Source of the DNA: Planctomycetaceae bacterium
GTDB lineage: Bacteria; Planctomycetota; Phycisphaerae; Phycisphaerales; SM1A02
Assembly (NCBI GenBank): GCA_947474205.1
Contig: CANJIC010000030.1
Location: 1 to 13,327, forward strand
DNA length: 13,327 nucleotides
Direction: 5' to 3'
The notes under the pieces are model-generated. The model searched no databases, was not told the DNA's origin, and saw only the letters and a program-made list of their open reading frames with translations. Every line of letters starts with the position of its first letter. Positions within the stretch are counted from its first letter, which is position 1. Below are positions 1-7,302 of the stretch, in pieces. The translations under genes and the position numbers were made by a program.

Positions 1-2704
1 CATCGTCGCGGTCAAAAACTAAAAGCGTTCCAGCCGTTGGAACATTCGACTCGCCAGTGATGACATTGTGAATCACCTCGCTCGACATCAATCGAAATAA
101 ACGCGGCTCATCGGTGCGATCGTCACGGCCCCACGCGCGGCTTTCAATGCGAACTTCTCCAATGCCATGAATTTCCTGCAACGATGAAGTCTCCGAACTC
201 AAGCCGCTTCGCTTGGCGGCGTCACCGGCTAGATCAAGCGCGTTGGTGTCGCGGCCCAATGTCAAAACCGCTTGATTCGCCGTGAATTGATCCAGTTCCC
301 GCACGGTGCGATCGGCGATGGCGCGCACATTGCCGCGCAAATCCAACGTGGCGCGGCCAACTTTATCTTTGACATACTTCAGTCCATCATTCCACAAGGC
401 CTCCATTTGCGGCTTCTCTGGAATCACCGGTCGCGCCACGGGCTTGGGCGCGGAATCCGCTATGGCCTTTGGCCAATAGCGAAAGCGACCTGTTCCAGGC
501 GCCAACGCGCTGCCGGAATCCTCGTCCACCGTGAGTTCATTCATCTCATCCGCCACCACATTGCCACGCACCAAAAGTAAATCTGGTCCACGCAACGCCA
601 CACGCTTGGCGGGAATATCCGCGTCCATGGTGGCGGCCCACAAGCGAGCGTCCTCGGTCAGCAACGCTTGCACCGCGCCTTTGGATTGCACCACAGACAA
701 CTCCATATTTTCCGTGGCCGATTCCTTGCCCATCACTGGTCGGAACGAGCAATCAAGTGAATCAGTCCACAAGCGCTGCCCCTTGTCTTGCGCTTCAACG
801 CCGCCGGTGGCCAACAATCGCTTGGCCTTGGAACTTCCATTTTCAGTTTGCTCCATGGACAAATCAATTGTCTTGGCGGACAAACTTGAACCTTCAGGCT
901 GACGAATAGCCATGGCGCCGCCATCCGCAAGAATGCGCTCAACCGCGGAACCTTTTCCTGATTTAAAACAATTCACCAAGAGTCGTTGCGCCACCATGCG
1001 AACTTCCTCGGCGTCGGCGTTCACATCGCCGTAGAAATCCGCCTTGTACAACTTGTTGGCATTTTCCCCTGGCTCAAACTCCAAATCCACAGACTTTTTC
1101 CACTGAATTCGAACGGTGCGCGCGCTTGCGCCCAAATCCGGCGGACCCATGACGGCGTTGGTCGCGTCGCCACTTGCGATGGCCTCTTGCGCCATTTGTG
1201 GCGCGGCGGCCATTGCAGAAACCGCGGCGTCGCCACTGCCAATTCGCATTCGCCCCGCGCCTTCCAAATGTCCTTGCCCAGATTTTCGCGCAAGATCAAA
1301 TGCCTGGCCCTCCAAATCCAAGCGCGGACTCACCAACACGAATGGACGCTCGACAGAGCCGCGCAACGACACGCTTTCAATTCCGGTTTGATAGCGCATG
1401 CGTACGCAATCAATGCGCGCTTGGCTTTTCTCGTCGTACAACTTCGCTGGCATACCTTCAATGTCAAGTCTGACATCATCCGAACTTGGCAATTGATCGG
1501 CGGTGTCTGTCACCACAGTCATGACCAAACGTCCGCGATATTGAATTTGAATGTGATCCGGTTGCTCGGCGGGCGCGGCCATGGCCAACAACAGTGGCGA
1601 CACGCGCCAGTCAAGCGCGCCTGACATGAGCGCGTTGGATGGCTGCAACATGCGCGCCGGAAATACGCGCGTAAGATTTTGTCCCACCGCGTCGCTTTCC
1701 ATGCTGAACACAATCGACAAACGATCACCATTGATTTGCGTGTTGCCTTCGCTTGATGTTCGAAACACGCGGACATCATTCTCCAAAACAAGTTTGTAAA
1801 AACGCTTCGATGGTGTTGGCGCCGCTTGCGCCTTTGGGTTGGCCTTGGCCGCGCTCCCATTGTTCTGCGCAGTTGCGTTGGCGTCCTTGGTGCTTGGCGC
1901 GCTCGCAACCACAACCGCTGGAATTGCCGCTGGAATAGAGGTGTTTTGCACACTGGCCCCCGCGTTCGCCACGCCTTGGGGCGCAGTGGGCGCGCTTGCG
2001 ACACGCTCAATTTCAATCGCGCTCAGTGGCCGCTCCACCGTCAGCCGTTCAATGCCCTTGCCATCCTCGGTCAACAACATGGTCAATCCCTCGCCCTCAA
2101 AGCGCACTGATTCCGTCACCACTTTCACGGCTTTGTCGCAACGAATTTCACCCATCACGCTGTCAAAGCTGGCTTCCGGCGCGTTGATGATGATGTTGGG
2201 TTGATCCTTTGCAAGATCAATCGCTTGACCGTTGATGGGCTTGAAAACCTGAATGACCACATGCCCTTCAAGCTGGCCGCTTTCAAGCGCGCGTTTGGGA
2301 ACACGCATGCGTCCATGATCGGCGCTCATGGTGACTATGCGACCACCGGAAGGAAACATGACGGCTTGTGGCGCTTGCATGCGCAACCACTTGTCGGGCT
2401 CGGGGTCAATTCGCGTGGCGTGATATTGCTGCTCCAGCCGTCCTTTGTCATCCGCCACTTGCACCCACGCGCCTGACTGAAGCGATATCTGATCAGCTTG
2501 CAAAACTTTGGTGGTGCTATTTAATTCCTCGTTGGTCAACGCGTCCGGCTTGGGAATATCTTTGGCGTCGACAATGCGCGGCGTTCTTTTTGCGGATGAC
2601 GGCGCGTCGCCCACTTGCGACGCGACCACGATCACAATCAAACCAATCACCAAGGCGACCGCCGCCGCAACCCATGGCAACCACTGGTTTCGCCGCAGCG
2701 ACAT
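1..2704 (-). CDS. Giant LptC/OstA-like LPS-transport protein, C-terminus outside window
   Basis: The reverse strand is open without a stop from an ATG at 2704 to the window edge (901 codons), so the gene is partial. Residues about 10-29 form one N-terminal membrane helix (LPWVAAAVALVIGLIVIVVA) after a short basic start, as in LptC. Residues about 60-230 resemble an LptC/LptA beta-jellyroll (GHVVIQVF, EASFDSVMGEIRCDKAVKV). An Ala/Pro/Asn-rich linker follows (about 234-297), then further OstA-like segments near 298-345, 529-580 (ADFYGDVNADAEEVRMVAQ), 626-640 (AKRLLATGGVEAQ) and 767-830. Proteobacterial LptC and LptA are only about 180-190 residues each. The start overlaps the kdsC stop by one base (TGATG), with GGGAG about 10 nt upstream, so the two are probably translationally coupled. 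Likely role (inferred): periplasmic bridge carrying LPS from the LptB-driven inner-membrane complex. The envelope family is fairly sure; the exact function is not. Confidence 0.72.
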   Translation of the reverse strand, partial: MSLRRNQWLPWVAAAVALVIGLIVIVVASQVGDAPSSAKRTPRIVDAKDIPKPDALTNEELNSTTKVLQADQISLQSGAWVQVADDKGRLEQQYHATRIDPEPDKWLRMQAPQAVMFPSGGRIVTMSADHGRMRVPKRALESGQLEGHVVIQVFKPINGQAIDLAKDQPNIIINAPEASFDSVMGEIRCDKAVKVVTESVRFEGEGLTMLLTEDGKGIERLTVERPLSAIEIERVASAPTAPQGVANAGASVQNTSIPAAIPAVVVASAPSTKDANATAQNNGSAAKANPKAQAAPTPSKRFYKLVLENDVRVFRTSSEGNTQINGDRLSIVFSMESDAVGQNLTRVFPARMLQPSNALMSGALDWRVSPLLLAMAAPAEQPDHIQIQYRGRLVMTVVTDTADQLPSSDDVRLDIEGMPAKLYDEKSQARIDCVRMRYQTGIESVSLRGSVERPFVLVSPRLDLEGQAFDLARKSGQGHLEGAGRMRIGSGDAAVSAMAAAPQMAQEAIASGDATNAVMGPPDLGASARTVRIQWKKSVDLEFEPGENANKLYKADFYGDVNADAEEVRMVAQRLLVNCFKSGKGSAVERILADGGAMAIRQPEGSSLSAKTIDLSMEQTENGSSKAKRLLATGGVEAQDKGQRLWTDSLDCSFRPVMGKESATENMELSVVQSKGAVQALLTEDARLWAATMDADIPAKRVALRGPDLLLVRGNVVADEMNELTVDEDSGSALAPGTGRFRYWPKAIADSAPKPVARPVIPEKPQMEALWNDGLKYVKDKVGRATLDLRGNVRAIADRTVRELDQFTANQAVLTLGRDTNALDLAGDAAKRSGLSSETSSLQEIHGIGEVRIESRAWGRDDRTDEPRLFRLMSSEVIHNVITGESNVPTAGTLLVFDRDD

Positions 2705-3222
2705 CAACCCCAAGCTCCCACCGCGCGATCCCACTCGCCCGATGATTTCAGCAGAAATTCAACGGCTTCACGCACAGCGCCGTGTCCGCCATTCTTGGTT
2801 GAACACCATTTCGAAACAGCCTTGACCTCGCTGGCGGCATCAGCGACTGCCATGGGAAATCCGACCATCTTCAACATTGGAATGTCAGGCAAATCGTCGC
2901 CCATCACCGCCGTATGTTGCGCGTCAACGCCAAGTTTTTTCAGAAGCTCCTCAATCACTTGTAACTTGTGGCCACTTGCTGAAATTAAATTTTTCACGCC
3001 AAGTCCATCCAGCCTGTGCCGCAATGCCAAACCGCCGCGGCCAGTGATCACCGCAATTTCTTTTTTTGCCGCAAGCCAAGCGCGAATGGCGAATCCATCG
3101 CGCACATTGAATCGCATGGTTTCACAACCGCGATCATCGACAAAAATCCCCCCGTCAGTGAGCACGCCGTCGGCGTCCAAAATTAAAAGTTGAATGTTGG
3201 ATGGTGAACCTGGCTCGATCAT
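2704..3222 (-). CDS. kdsC: 3-deoxy-D-manno-octulosonate 8-phosphate phosphatase (KdsC)
   Basis: 172-residue HAD-superfamily phosphatase of the small, cap-less KdsC type, which hydrolyses Kdo-8-phosphate to Kdo in the cytoplasm for the LPS inner core. Motif I is LDADGVLTDG (nucleophile D16, acid/base D18), motif II is the Thr in VITGR (T60), a conserved Lys is at K86, and motif III is MGDDLPDIPML (D109, D110, D113). The length fits the family (E. coli about 188). The ATG at 3222 is chosen; a TTG six codons upstream is possible but adds nothing family-like. No Shine-Dalgarno precedes it, but TACTCT lies 6 nt before the ATG, compatible with a leaderless mRNA. It sits directly before the LptC-like gene, as kdsC precedes lptC in many proteobacteria. 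A phosphatase for another sugar acid of the same subfamily is the main alternative. Confidence 0.88.
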   Translation of the reverse strand: MIEPGSPSNIQLLILDADGVLTDGGIFVDDRGCETMRFNVRDGFAIRAWLAAKKEIAVITGRGGLALRHRLDGLGVKNLISASGHKLQVIEELLKKLGVDAQHTAVMGDDLPDIPMLKMVGFPMAVADAASEVKAVSKWCSTKNGGHGAVREAVEFLLKSSGEWDRAVGAWG

Positions 3223-3369
3223 GCGGCAAGAGTAACGCAATCAGAGATGGAATTGGAAAGACCATTTGCGCCAACCTGCGCCGGCACCATCAACACCAAG
3301 GCGATGCGACAGGGGTCGACCCTCACACCAGGACTCCACTGCCGGGGACCAAGACCATCCAACATCTGT
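3223..3369. other. Intergenic spacer between CPBP protease gene and kdsC
   Basis: 147 bp with no credible gene. It contains a perfect 10-bp palindrome, GGGTCGACCC, at 3313-3322. The kdsC-proximal end carries TACTCT (3234-3229 on the minus strand), a -10-like hexamer ending 6 nt before the kdsC ATG. No convincing intrinsic terminator was seen after the protease gene. The palindrome may be an operator or simply chance. Confidence 0.35.
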
Positions 3370-4110
3370 TCAACTTATAAACAGCAACGCCGTTGCGTCA
3401 TATGCGGCGTGCGTGCCCGCGGCAATGCCAAATCCACGCAGTTGAAATAGAACTCCGAACCACGATCCTGCGAGCATTAAAAATATCACACGCCCCCATT
3501 GCAAGGCTCCAGTCGTATCGCGAATTGGGTGATAGACGGTGAACAAAATAGAGCTCATCACCAACGCAACCACCCACGCATGTTGATCCTTCATCTTGGC
3601 GACATCGAACAGCAACATGTGCAAGCCGCCCATGAGCGCCATTCGAAAGAGCAGCTCCTCATAAATGCCCGCGCCCGCCGCCATGGAAGCGCGCCCCACC
3701 ACATCAAGCGTGCGGATGGAGTCTTCGTTCACTTGGTTGCTGGCCATTAAAAATTGCGCTCGACCAATCACCGCCGCCAACACCAGCAAAGGCGCCGCCA
3801 ACGCGAAACTTTCCAACCACATCAGCGGAATCGTTCGCCAGTGAATTTTCCATGGAAATCGGGCCACGACTTGCCAGATCAACAGCGTCAGTATCAGCGC
3901 CACAGACGGCAACGACATTGCCGAAACATGTAGATCCTCCGCGCGCACTCCGAAGAGCCGAAAAAAATTCACCAGTCCGCCGTGCGCTCGATTGGTCAGC
4001 ACCTGCTGATCCATGCGCAACCACAACACAAGCCCAAGCTCATACAAAACGATAAGTGGCGACAAAAATAAAATTATTTCCAATGGATGATTGGAAGTCT
4101 CGGCGTACAT
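3370..4110 (-). CDS. CPBP-family (CAAX-like) intramembrane metalloprotease
   Basis: Polytopic membrane protein of 246 residues from the ATG at 4110. The glutamate-rich CPBP/Abi signature is present as IYEELLFRMALMGG (EExxxR; the Glu pair is near residue 150 from this start). It is followed by a second motif with His in LFTVYHPIRD and a third in IAAGTHAAYD, which supply the conserved histidines of the family. Several hydrophobic stretches surround them (IILFLSPLIVLYELGLVLWL, VALILTLLIWQVV, FALAAPLLVLAAVIG). The frame extends upstream to a TTG at 4173 that overlaps the rpsT stop (TTGA), adding 21 Ser/Gly/Arg-rich residues. The ATG is preferred because the YAETSNHPL start resembles the conserved start of such proteins and the extension is low-complexity. 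Neither start has a clear Shine-Dalgarno. The substrate is unknown. Confidence 0.78.
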   Translation of the reverse strand: MYAETSNHPLEIILFLSPLIVLYELGLVLWLRMDQQVLTNRAHGGLVNFFRLFGVRAEDLHVSAMSLPSVALILTLLIWQVVARFPWKIHWRTIPLMWLESFALAAPLLVLAAVIGRAQFLMASNQVNEDSIRTLDVVGRASMAAGAGIYEELLFRMALMGGLHMLLFDVAKMKDQHAWVVALVMSSILFTVYHPIRDTTGALQWGRVIFLMLAGSWFGVLFQLRGFGIAAGTHAAYDATALLFIS

Positions 4111-4169
4111 GAAGCGCGAACGCGACGACGATCCCGATCGATTTGAACCACCGCCAACGGCGGCGCGTC

Positions 4170-4499
4170 TCAAGCGGTCTTGCTGGCCTTGGCCTTTGAT
4201 TTGCCTGGCTTGGTGACGACCACATTGGCAGTTGGTGAACGCAGTGCGTTCAACTTGCGCGCCAACAAACTCTTGCGCCGAGCGGCCGTGTTGGGATGAA
4301 TGGTTCGCTTGCCAGCCACGCGATCCAAAATCGCGGTCGCTGACCGAAGCTGAAGTTCTGCTTTGACAACATCGCCCTCTAGGACAGCGTTCATGAACTG
4401 GCGCGTGCCTTCCTTGATCAACCGCTTGCGGTGATTGTTGACGGCGTTCTGCTTCTTATTTTGACGGACTCTTTTTTCGGCTGATTTACTATTTGGCAT
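4170..4499 (-). CDS. rpsT: 30S ribosomal protein S20 (bS20)
   Basis: 109-residue, strongly basic, helical protein that binds 16S rRNA in the small subunit. The start MPNSKSAEKRVRQNKK is typical of S20, as are RQFMNAVLEGD and the RTIHPNTAARRKSLLARKLNAL segment. The last 20 or so residues (KPGKSKAKASKTA) are a Lys/Ala tail longer than in E. coli S20. The ATG at 4499 fits the family; a start 17 codons upstream would add unrelated residues. Only a weak purine stretch (AGAGAA) precedes it. It diverges from the coiled-coil gene at 4636. A short GC hairpin (CCGCC/GGCGG, 4151-4163) lies just downstream without a T-tract. Confidence 0.95.
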   Translation of the reverse strand: MPNSKSAEKRVRQNKKQNAVNNHRKRLIKEGTRQFMNAVLEGDVVKAELQLRSATAILDRVAGKRTIHPNTAARRKSLLARKLNALRSPTANVVVTKPGKSKAKASKTA

Positions 4500-4527
4500 G
4501 GGTTTCTCTGATGGGTCGGAAAGTATC

Positions 4528-4560
4528 GCCTTTTTCTCCAAGAAAGGCAAGTGCCTTTTT
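4528..4560 (+). promoter_or_regulatory. Three-segment, mutually exclusive hairpins (attenuator-like)
   Basis: GCCTTT (4528-4533), AAAGGC (4543-4548) and GCCTTT (4553-4558) lie in a row, so the middle segment can pair with either flank but not both. Pairing of segments 2 and 3 gives a 6-bp stem with a 4-nt loop followed by a T-run and CATTTT, a weak intrinsic-terminator form on the plus strand. Pairing of 1 and 2 would prevent it. Read on the minus strand, the same segments lie in the rpsT leader 29-59 nt before the start codon. Which transcript contains it is unknown. Confidence 0.35.
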
Positions 4561-4606
4561 CATTTTCCTCTTGACGAGAGTGCCGCAAAGCATCACACTG
4601 CCATTT

Positions 4607-4621
4607 CGGGCATTTCGCCCG
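4607..4621 (+). promoter_or_regulatory. Small hairpin abutting the Shine-Dalgarno of the gene at 4636
   Basis: CGGGC (4607-4611) and GCCCG (4617-4621) are perfect 5-bp arms around ATTTC. The right arm shares its last G with GGGAG, the likely Shine-Dalgarno (4621-4625) 10 nt before the ATG. A role in tuning translation is possible but inferred from position only. Confidence 0.3.
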
Positions 4622-4635
4622 GGAGACCCCCTCGC

Positions 4636-5871
4636 ATGGCCACTCGACCCGCCGGATCCGGCGTACTCGTCACCCTTGTTGTCTTTGTGCTGACCTCTGT
4701 CGCATTTTTAGTTGCTTCAGTCGTGCTCTATTCACAAATTTCATCCGCCACATCGGACGTAAAAAAAATTGGCGATAAGAACAAGACTTTGTTAACAGAA
4801 AATGAAACCACTAAAAAACAAATTGAGGTCATGACCGCCGACGCGGTCATTCTGAGCAAAGAACGGGACGCTTTGAAGTCCACAGTGTCTGAGCAAAATG
4901 ACACGCTGCAAGGCACTGGAAAGAAAGCCACTGAGTTGCAATCGCAGATTGATGCCCTTCGCACTTCATTGGATGTCGCCATGAAAGAGCGCGACACCGC
5001 CATCGAAGCAGCCAAGAAAGACATAGCTCCATTTTCAAACGCCACCACCGAGTACGGTAAAAACGTCGATGACCTGCAACTGATCACCAAGTCTTCAAAG
5101 GATGAATTGGAGCAACGATATCGCGCGCAAATCGCTGATCTGCAAAAAAACATCGATGGCTTAAGCGCCGATCGCGACACCGCGCGCACGCGCCTTGAAC
5201 AAGCGGAGAAAAAACTCTCCGCATTTGCCGTGAAACCAGAGGACCCGTCAAGCCTGGTTGACGGACACATCATTGAAGTTGGTGGACCGGATTCAACCGT
5301 GTATCTGGATATTGGCCAAAAACATCGCGTTATTCCTGGAATGACCTTTGAAGTATTTTCAACCGCCGATCAAGTTCAGTCCAACAAAGATGGAACATTG
5401 CGCGGCAAAGCCAGCATTCAAGTGCTACGCGTGACCGATGACACTTCAACGGCTCGCGTGACCCGCAGCTCACCAAATCAACCTTTGAATCGAAACGATG
5501 TCCTCATCAACGCCGTCTATAGTCCAACCTATACCTATCGAATGATGGTCTACGGTGTATTTGATGTGAACAATGACGGCAAAGCCTCCGCGGGTGAGGC
5601 CGCGGTCATTCGCAATCGCATACAGGAATGGGGCGGCATAGTGATTGACAGCGACAAGGTCACGGGCGACTTGGATTTTGTTGTCATTGGAAAGCCCCCC
5701 GCCGAACCGAGTCCACTTCCACCAAATGCGGGTGATATTGAGATCGAAGCCTTCAAACAGGCTAAAGAAAACTATGAAACATATAACCGCATTATGAAGG
5801 AAGCCATGGACGCGCGAATTCCGGTGTTGAACTGGAATCGTTTCCGCGCTTTGACCGGTCAAGGCAACTAA
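4636..5871 (+). CDS. Membrane-anchored coiled-coil protein with BRCT-like C-terminus
   Basis: 411 residues from the ATG at 4636, chosen because GGGAG lies 10 nt upstream and one membrane helix then follows a short N-terminus (residues about 10-34, VLVTLVVFVLTSVAFLVASVV). Residues about 36-205 are rich in Lys, Glu, Gln and Leu with heptad character, predicting a long coiled coil. Residues about 212-300 form a beta-rich segment (HIIEVGGPDSTVYLDIGQKH). The C-terminal part, about 303-411, reads like a BRCT fold: MMVYGVFDVN, a helix, WGGIVIDSD, DLDFVVIGKPP, then IPVLNWNRFRALTG. It includes an EF-hand-like loop DVNNDGKASAGE at 310-321. I do not recognise a named family. It is followed 3 nt later by the acyltransferase gene, so both are probably one operon. 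The BRCT call is by eye. Confidence 0.72.
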   Translation: MATRPAGSGVLVTLVVFVLTSVAFLVASVVLYSQISSATSDVKKIGDKNKTLLTENETTKKQIEVMTADAVILSKERDALKSTVSEQNDTLQGTGKKATELQSQIDALRTSLDVAMKERDTAIEAAKKDIAPFSNATTEYGKNVDDLQLITKSSKDELEQRYRAQIADLQKNIDGLSADRDTARTRLEQAEKKLSAFAVKPEDPSSLVDGHIIEVGGPDSTVYLDIGQKHRVIPGMTFEVFSTADQVQSNKDGTLRGKASIQVLRVTDDTSTARVTRSSPNQPLNRNDVLINAVYSPTYTYRMMVYGVFDVNNDGKASAGEAAVIRNRIQEWGGIVIDSDKVTGDLDFVVIGKPPAEPSPLPPNAGDIEIEAFKQAKENYETYNRIMKEAMDARIPVLNWNRFRALTGQGN

Positions 5872-5874
5872 ATC

Positions 5875-6906
5875 ATGAGTGCCGCAACCAAGCGGCTGAC
5901 GCAACTATCTCAATATGCGCTTGCCCGTGGCTTTGCCGCTCTTTTTCATGTTTTTGAAGCCGAGCAGAATATGCGCACGGCATCAGCTATCGCCAAATTC
6001 TTCACCCAAGTCGGAGCGCATCGACTGCTCAGAGCCGGGGTGAATATTCGCCGCGCCTTTCCAGACATGAGCGATGCGCAGGCGAATCTATTGGCGGAAA
6101 ACAGTGTCATAAGCATGTTTCAACTTTTCATGGTGGAAAGCATGCTCACACCGCAACGCCTGCATGCTCGCAACTGGGCCAATTCCGTCGTAATGGGAAC
6201 AGTTGGTCCGCACATGGATTTTTTACTTTCAAAGCAGCCCGCCATCTTTGTGACTGGCCACTGCGGCAATTGGGAATTGCTTGGATTTGCGCTGGCGGTT
6301 CTTGACTTTCATCTCACCGCGCTCGCGCGTCCGCTTGACAATCCATATTTTGACGATTGGTTGCTTGGAATGCGCCGTCGACGCGGACTCAGCGTGCTTT
6401 CCAAATGGAACGCCACGCAAGAATTGCAAAAAATAATTCTTGAAGGCGGGCGCATTGGATTTATCGCCGATCAAAACGCGGGCGACGACGGACTCTTTGT
6501 CCCATTCTTTGGCCAGATGGCCAGCAGTTATAAAAGCATTGGCCTGCTTGCCATGAAGTATCGCATTCCAATTTTTGTGGGAACCGCGGTTCGAGAAACG
6601 GACCGCATGAAATACCGCCTTGAAATTGTGGACCGAATTAATCCCGAAGATTGGGACGCAATGGAAGATCCACTGTTCTACATCACGGCTCGATTTAATC
6701 ATGGAATTGAGACCGCAATTCGTCTGGCGCCCGAGCAATATTTATGGGTGCACCGCCGTTGGAAAAGTCGACCCCAATGGGAGCGCAAAGGCCAACCCAT
6801 GCCCGAAAAAATACAAGCGAAACTTCGCGCACTTCCATGGATCACCCCGCAACAATTGGACCATCTGATTCATCCGATATCTGAAATCCCAGCCTCGACC
6901 ACGTGA
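5875..6906 (+). CDS. LpxL/HtrB-type lipid A (Kdo-dependent) acyltransferase
   Basis: 343-residue member of the bacterial lipid A biosynthesis acyltransferase family, which adds secondary acyl chains to lipid A precursors at the inner membrane. The catalytic HX4E motif is TGHCGNWELLG (H129, E134). Other family marks follow in order: ARPLDNPYFDDWLLGMRRRRG, then GFIADQNAGDDGLFVPFFG with SSYKSIGLLAMKYRIPIFVG, and near the end PEQYLWVHRRWKSRP. The start ATG is 3 nt after the preceding stop, with AAGG about 10 nt upstream, so it is probably co-translated with the coiled-coil gene. A classical N-terminal membrane helix is not obvious, but ALARGFAALFHVF near residues 16-28 could associate with the membrane. 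The acyl chain and acceptor cannot be read from sequence; homologues also include glycolipid acyltransferases. Confidence 0.88.
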   Translation: MSAATKRLTQLSQYALARGFAALFHVFEAEQNMRTASAIAKFFTQVGAHRLLRAGVNIRRAFPDMSDAQANLLAENSVISMFQLFMVESMLTPQRLHARNWANSVVMGTVGPHMDFLLSKQPAIFVTGHCGNWELLGFALAVLDFHLTALARPLDNPYFDDWLLGMRRRRGLSVLSKWNATQELQKIILEGGRIGFIADQNAGDDGLFVPFFGQMASSYKSIGLLAMKYRIPIFVGTAVRETDRMKYRLEIVDRINPEDWDAMEDPLFYITARFNHGIETAIRLAPEQYLWVHRRWKSRPQWERKGQPMPEKIQAKLRALPWITPQQLDHLIHPISEIPASTT

Positions 6907-6977
6907 TGCATTTGAATACGTTGCCAAGCAACATCCTTCCATAGACCAGTTCTGTTCGCTACTCTTTGCAACTTCAT

Positions 6978-7289
6978 ATGTCACAACGCCAACTCGTCAT
7001 TCTTTCCCGCACCAATAACAAGGACGGCACTCTTGGAGCGATTGGAAGTCGCATGGATGTGGTGAAATCCCTTGAACTTCGCAACACGTGCGCGGAAATT
7101 GAAGGCGGGGAAATTATGTATGGCCCTGGCGTCAATATTGAATTGACCCCAAATCAAGATCCGGTTTTACAAATGCTTCTCACCATCACCGATGATGACA
7201 TCGCTTGGCCCGTCATTATGAGATTGGCGAAAGATTTGCAGTGGAAGATCCTTGACCCGTCAAGTGGACGTGAATTCACGCCTGCTTGA
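6978..7289 (+). CDS. Small hypothetical protein
   Basis: 103 residues from the ATG at 6978 (MSQRQLVILSRTNNKDGTLG). A TTG four codons upstream is less likely. I do not recognise the family. It appears soluble, with no signal peptide or membrane helix, and ends DPSSGREFTPA. Codon choice matches the neighbours, the frame is uninterrupted and the coding pattern is good, so it is probably real. No Shine-Dalgarno is visible; TACTCT (6960-6965) upstream could be a -10 giving a very short leader. It converges on the minus-strand gene at 7303 with only 13 nt between stops, and no terminator is visible there. The 71-nt gap to the acyltransferase holds a small hairpin (GTTGC/GCAAC, 6920-6932) without a T-tract. 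Confidence 0.6.
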   Translation: MSQRQLVILSRTNNKDGTLGAIGSRMDVVKSLELRNTCAEIEGGEIMYGPGVNIELTPNQDPVLQMLLTITDDDIAWPVIMRLAKDLQWKILDPSSGREFTPA

Positions 7290-7302
7290 ATATCAAATTG
7301 AA

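Larger units (their letters stand above)
4500..4635. promoter_or_regulatory. Divergent control region between rpsT and the coiled-coil protein gene
   Basis: 136 bp separate two diverging genes and must hold both start signals unless a promoter lies within a coding region. A -35-like TTGACG on the plus strand (4571-4576) has only a poor -10 partner. On the minus strand TACTTT (4526-4521) is a possible -10 for rpsT. GGGAG at 4621-4625 is a good Shine-Dalgarno for the ATG at 4636. The hairpins in this region are listed separately. No promoter here is firm. Confidence 0.4.

Noticed and set aside
986..1624. Long plus-strand open frame of 212 codons
   Set aside because: It is antisense to the continuous minus-strand LptC-like gene; its residues are His/Arg-rich and look like a codon-bias shadow.
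3300..3369. GGGTCGACCC resembling a tRNA T-arm
   Set aside because: No acceptor stem, anticodon arm or proper 7-nt T-loop can be placed around it.
4151..4163. CCGCC-AAC-GGCGG hairpin after rpsT as an intrinsic terminator
   Set aside because: The stem is only 5 bp and no T-tract follows on the minus strand.
4728..5273. Minus-strand open frame of 181 codons opposite the coiled-coil gene
   Set aside because: Ser/Cys/Phe-rich translation typical of the antisense of Lys/Glu-rich coiled-coil coding sequence.
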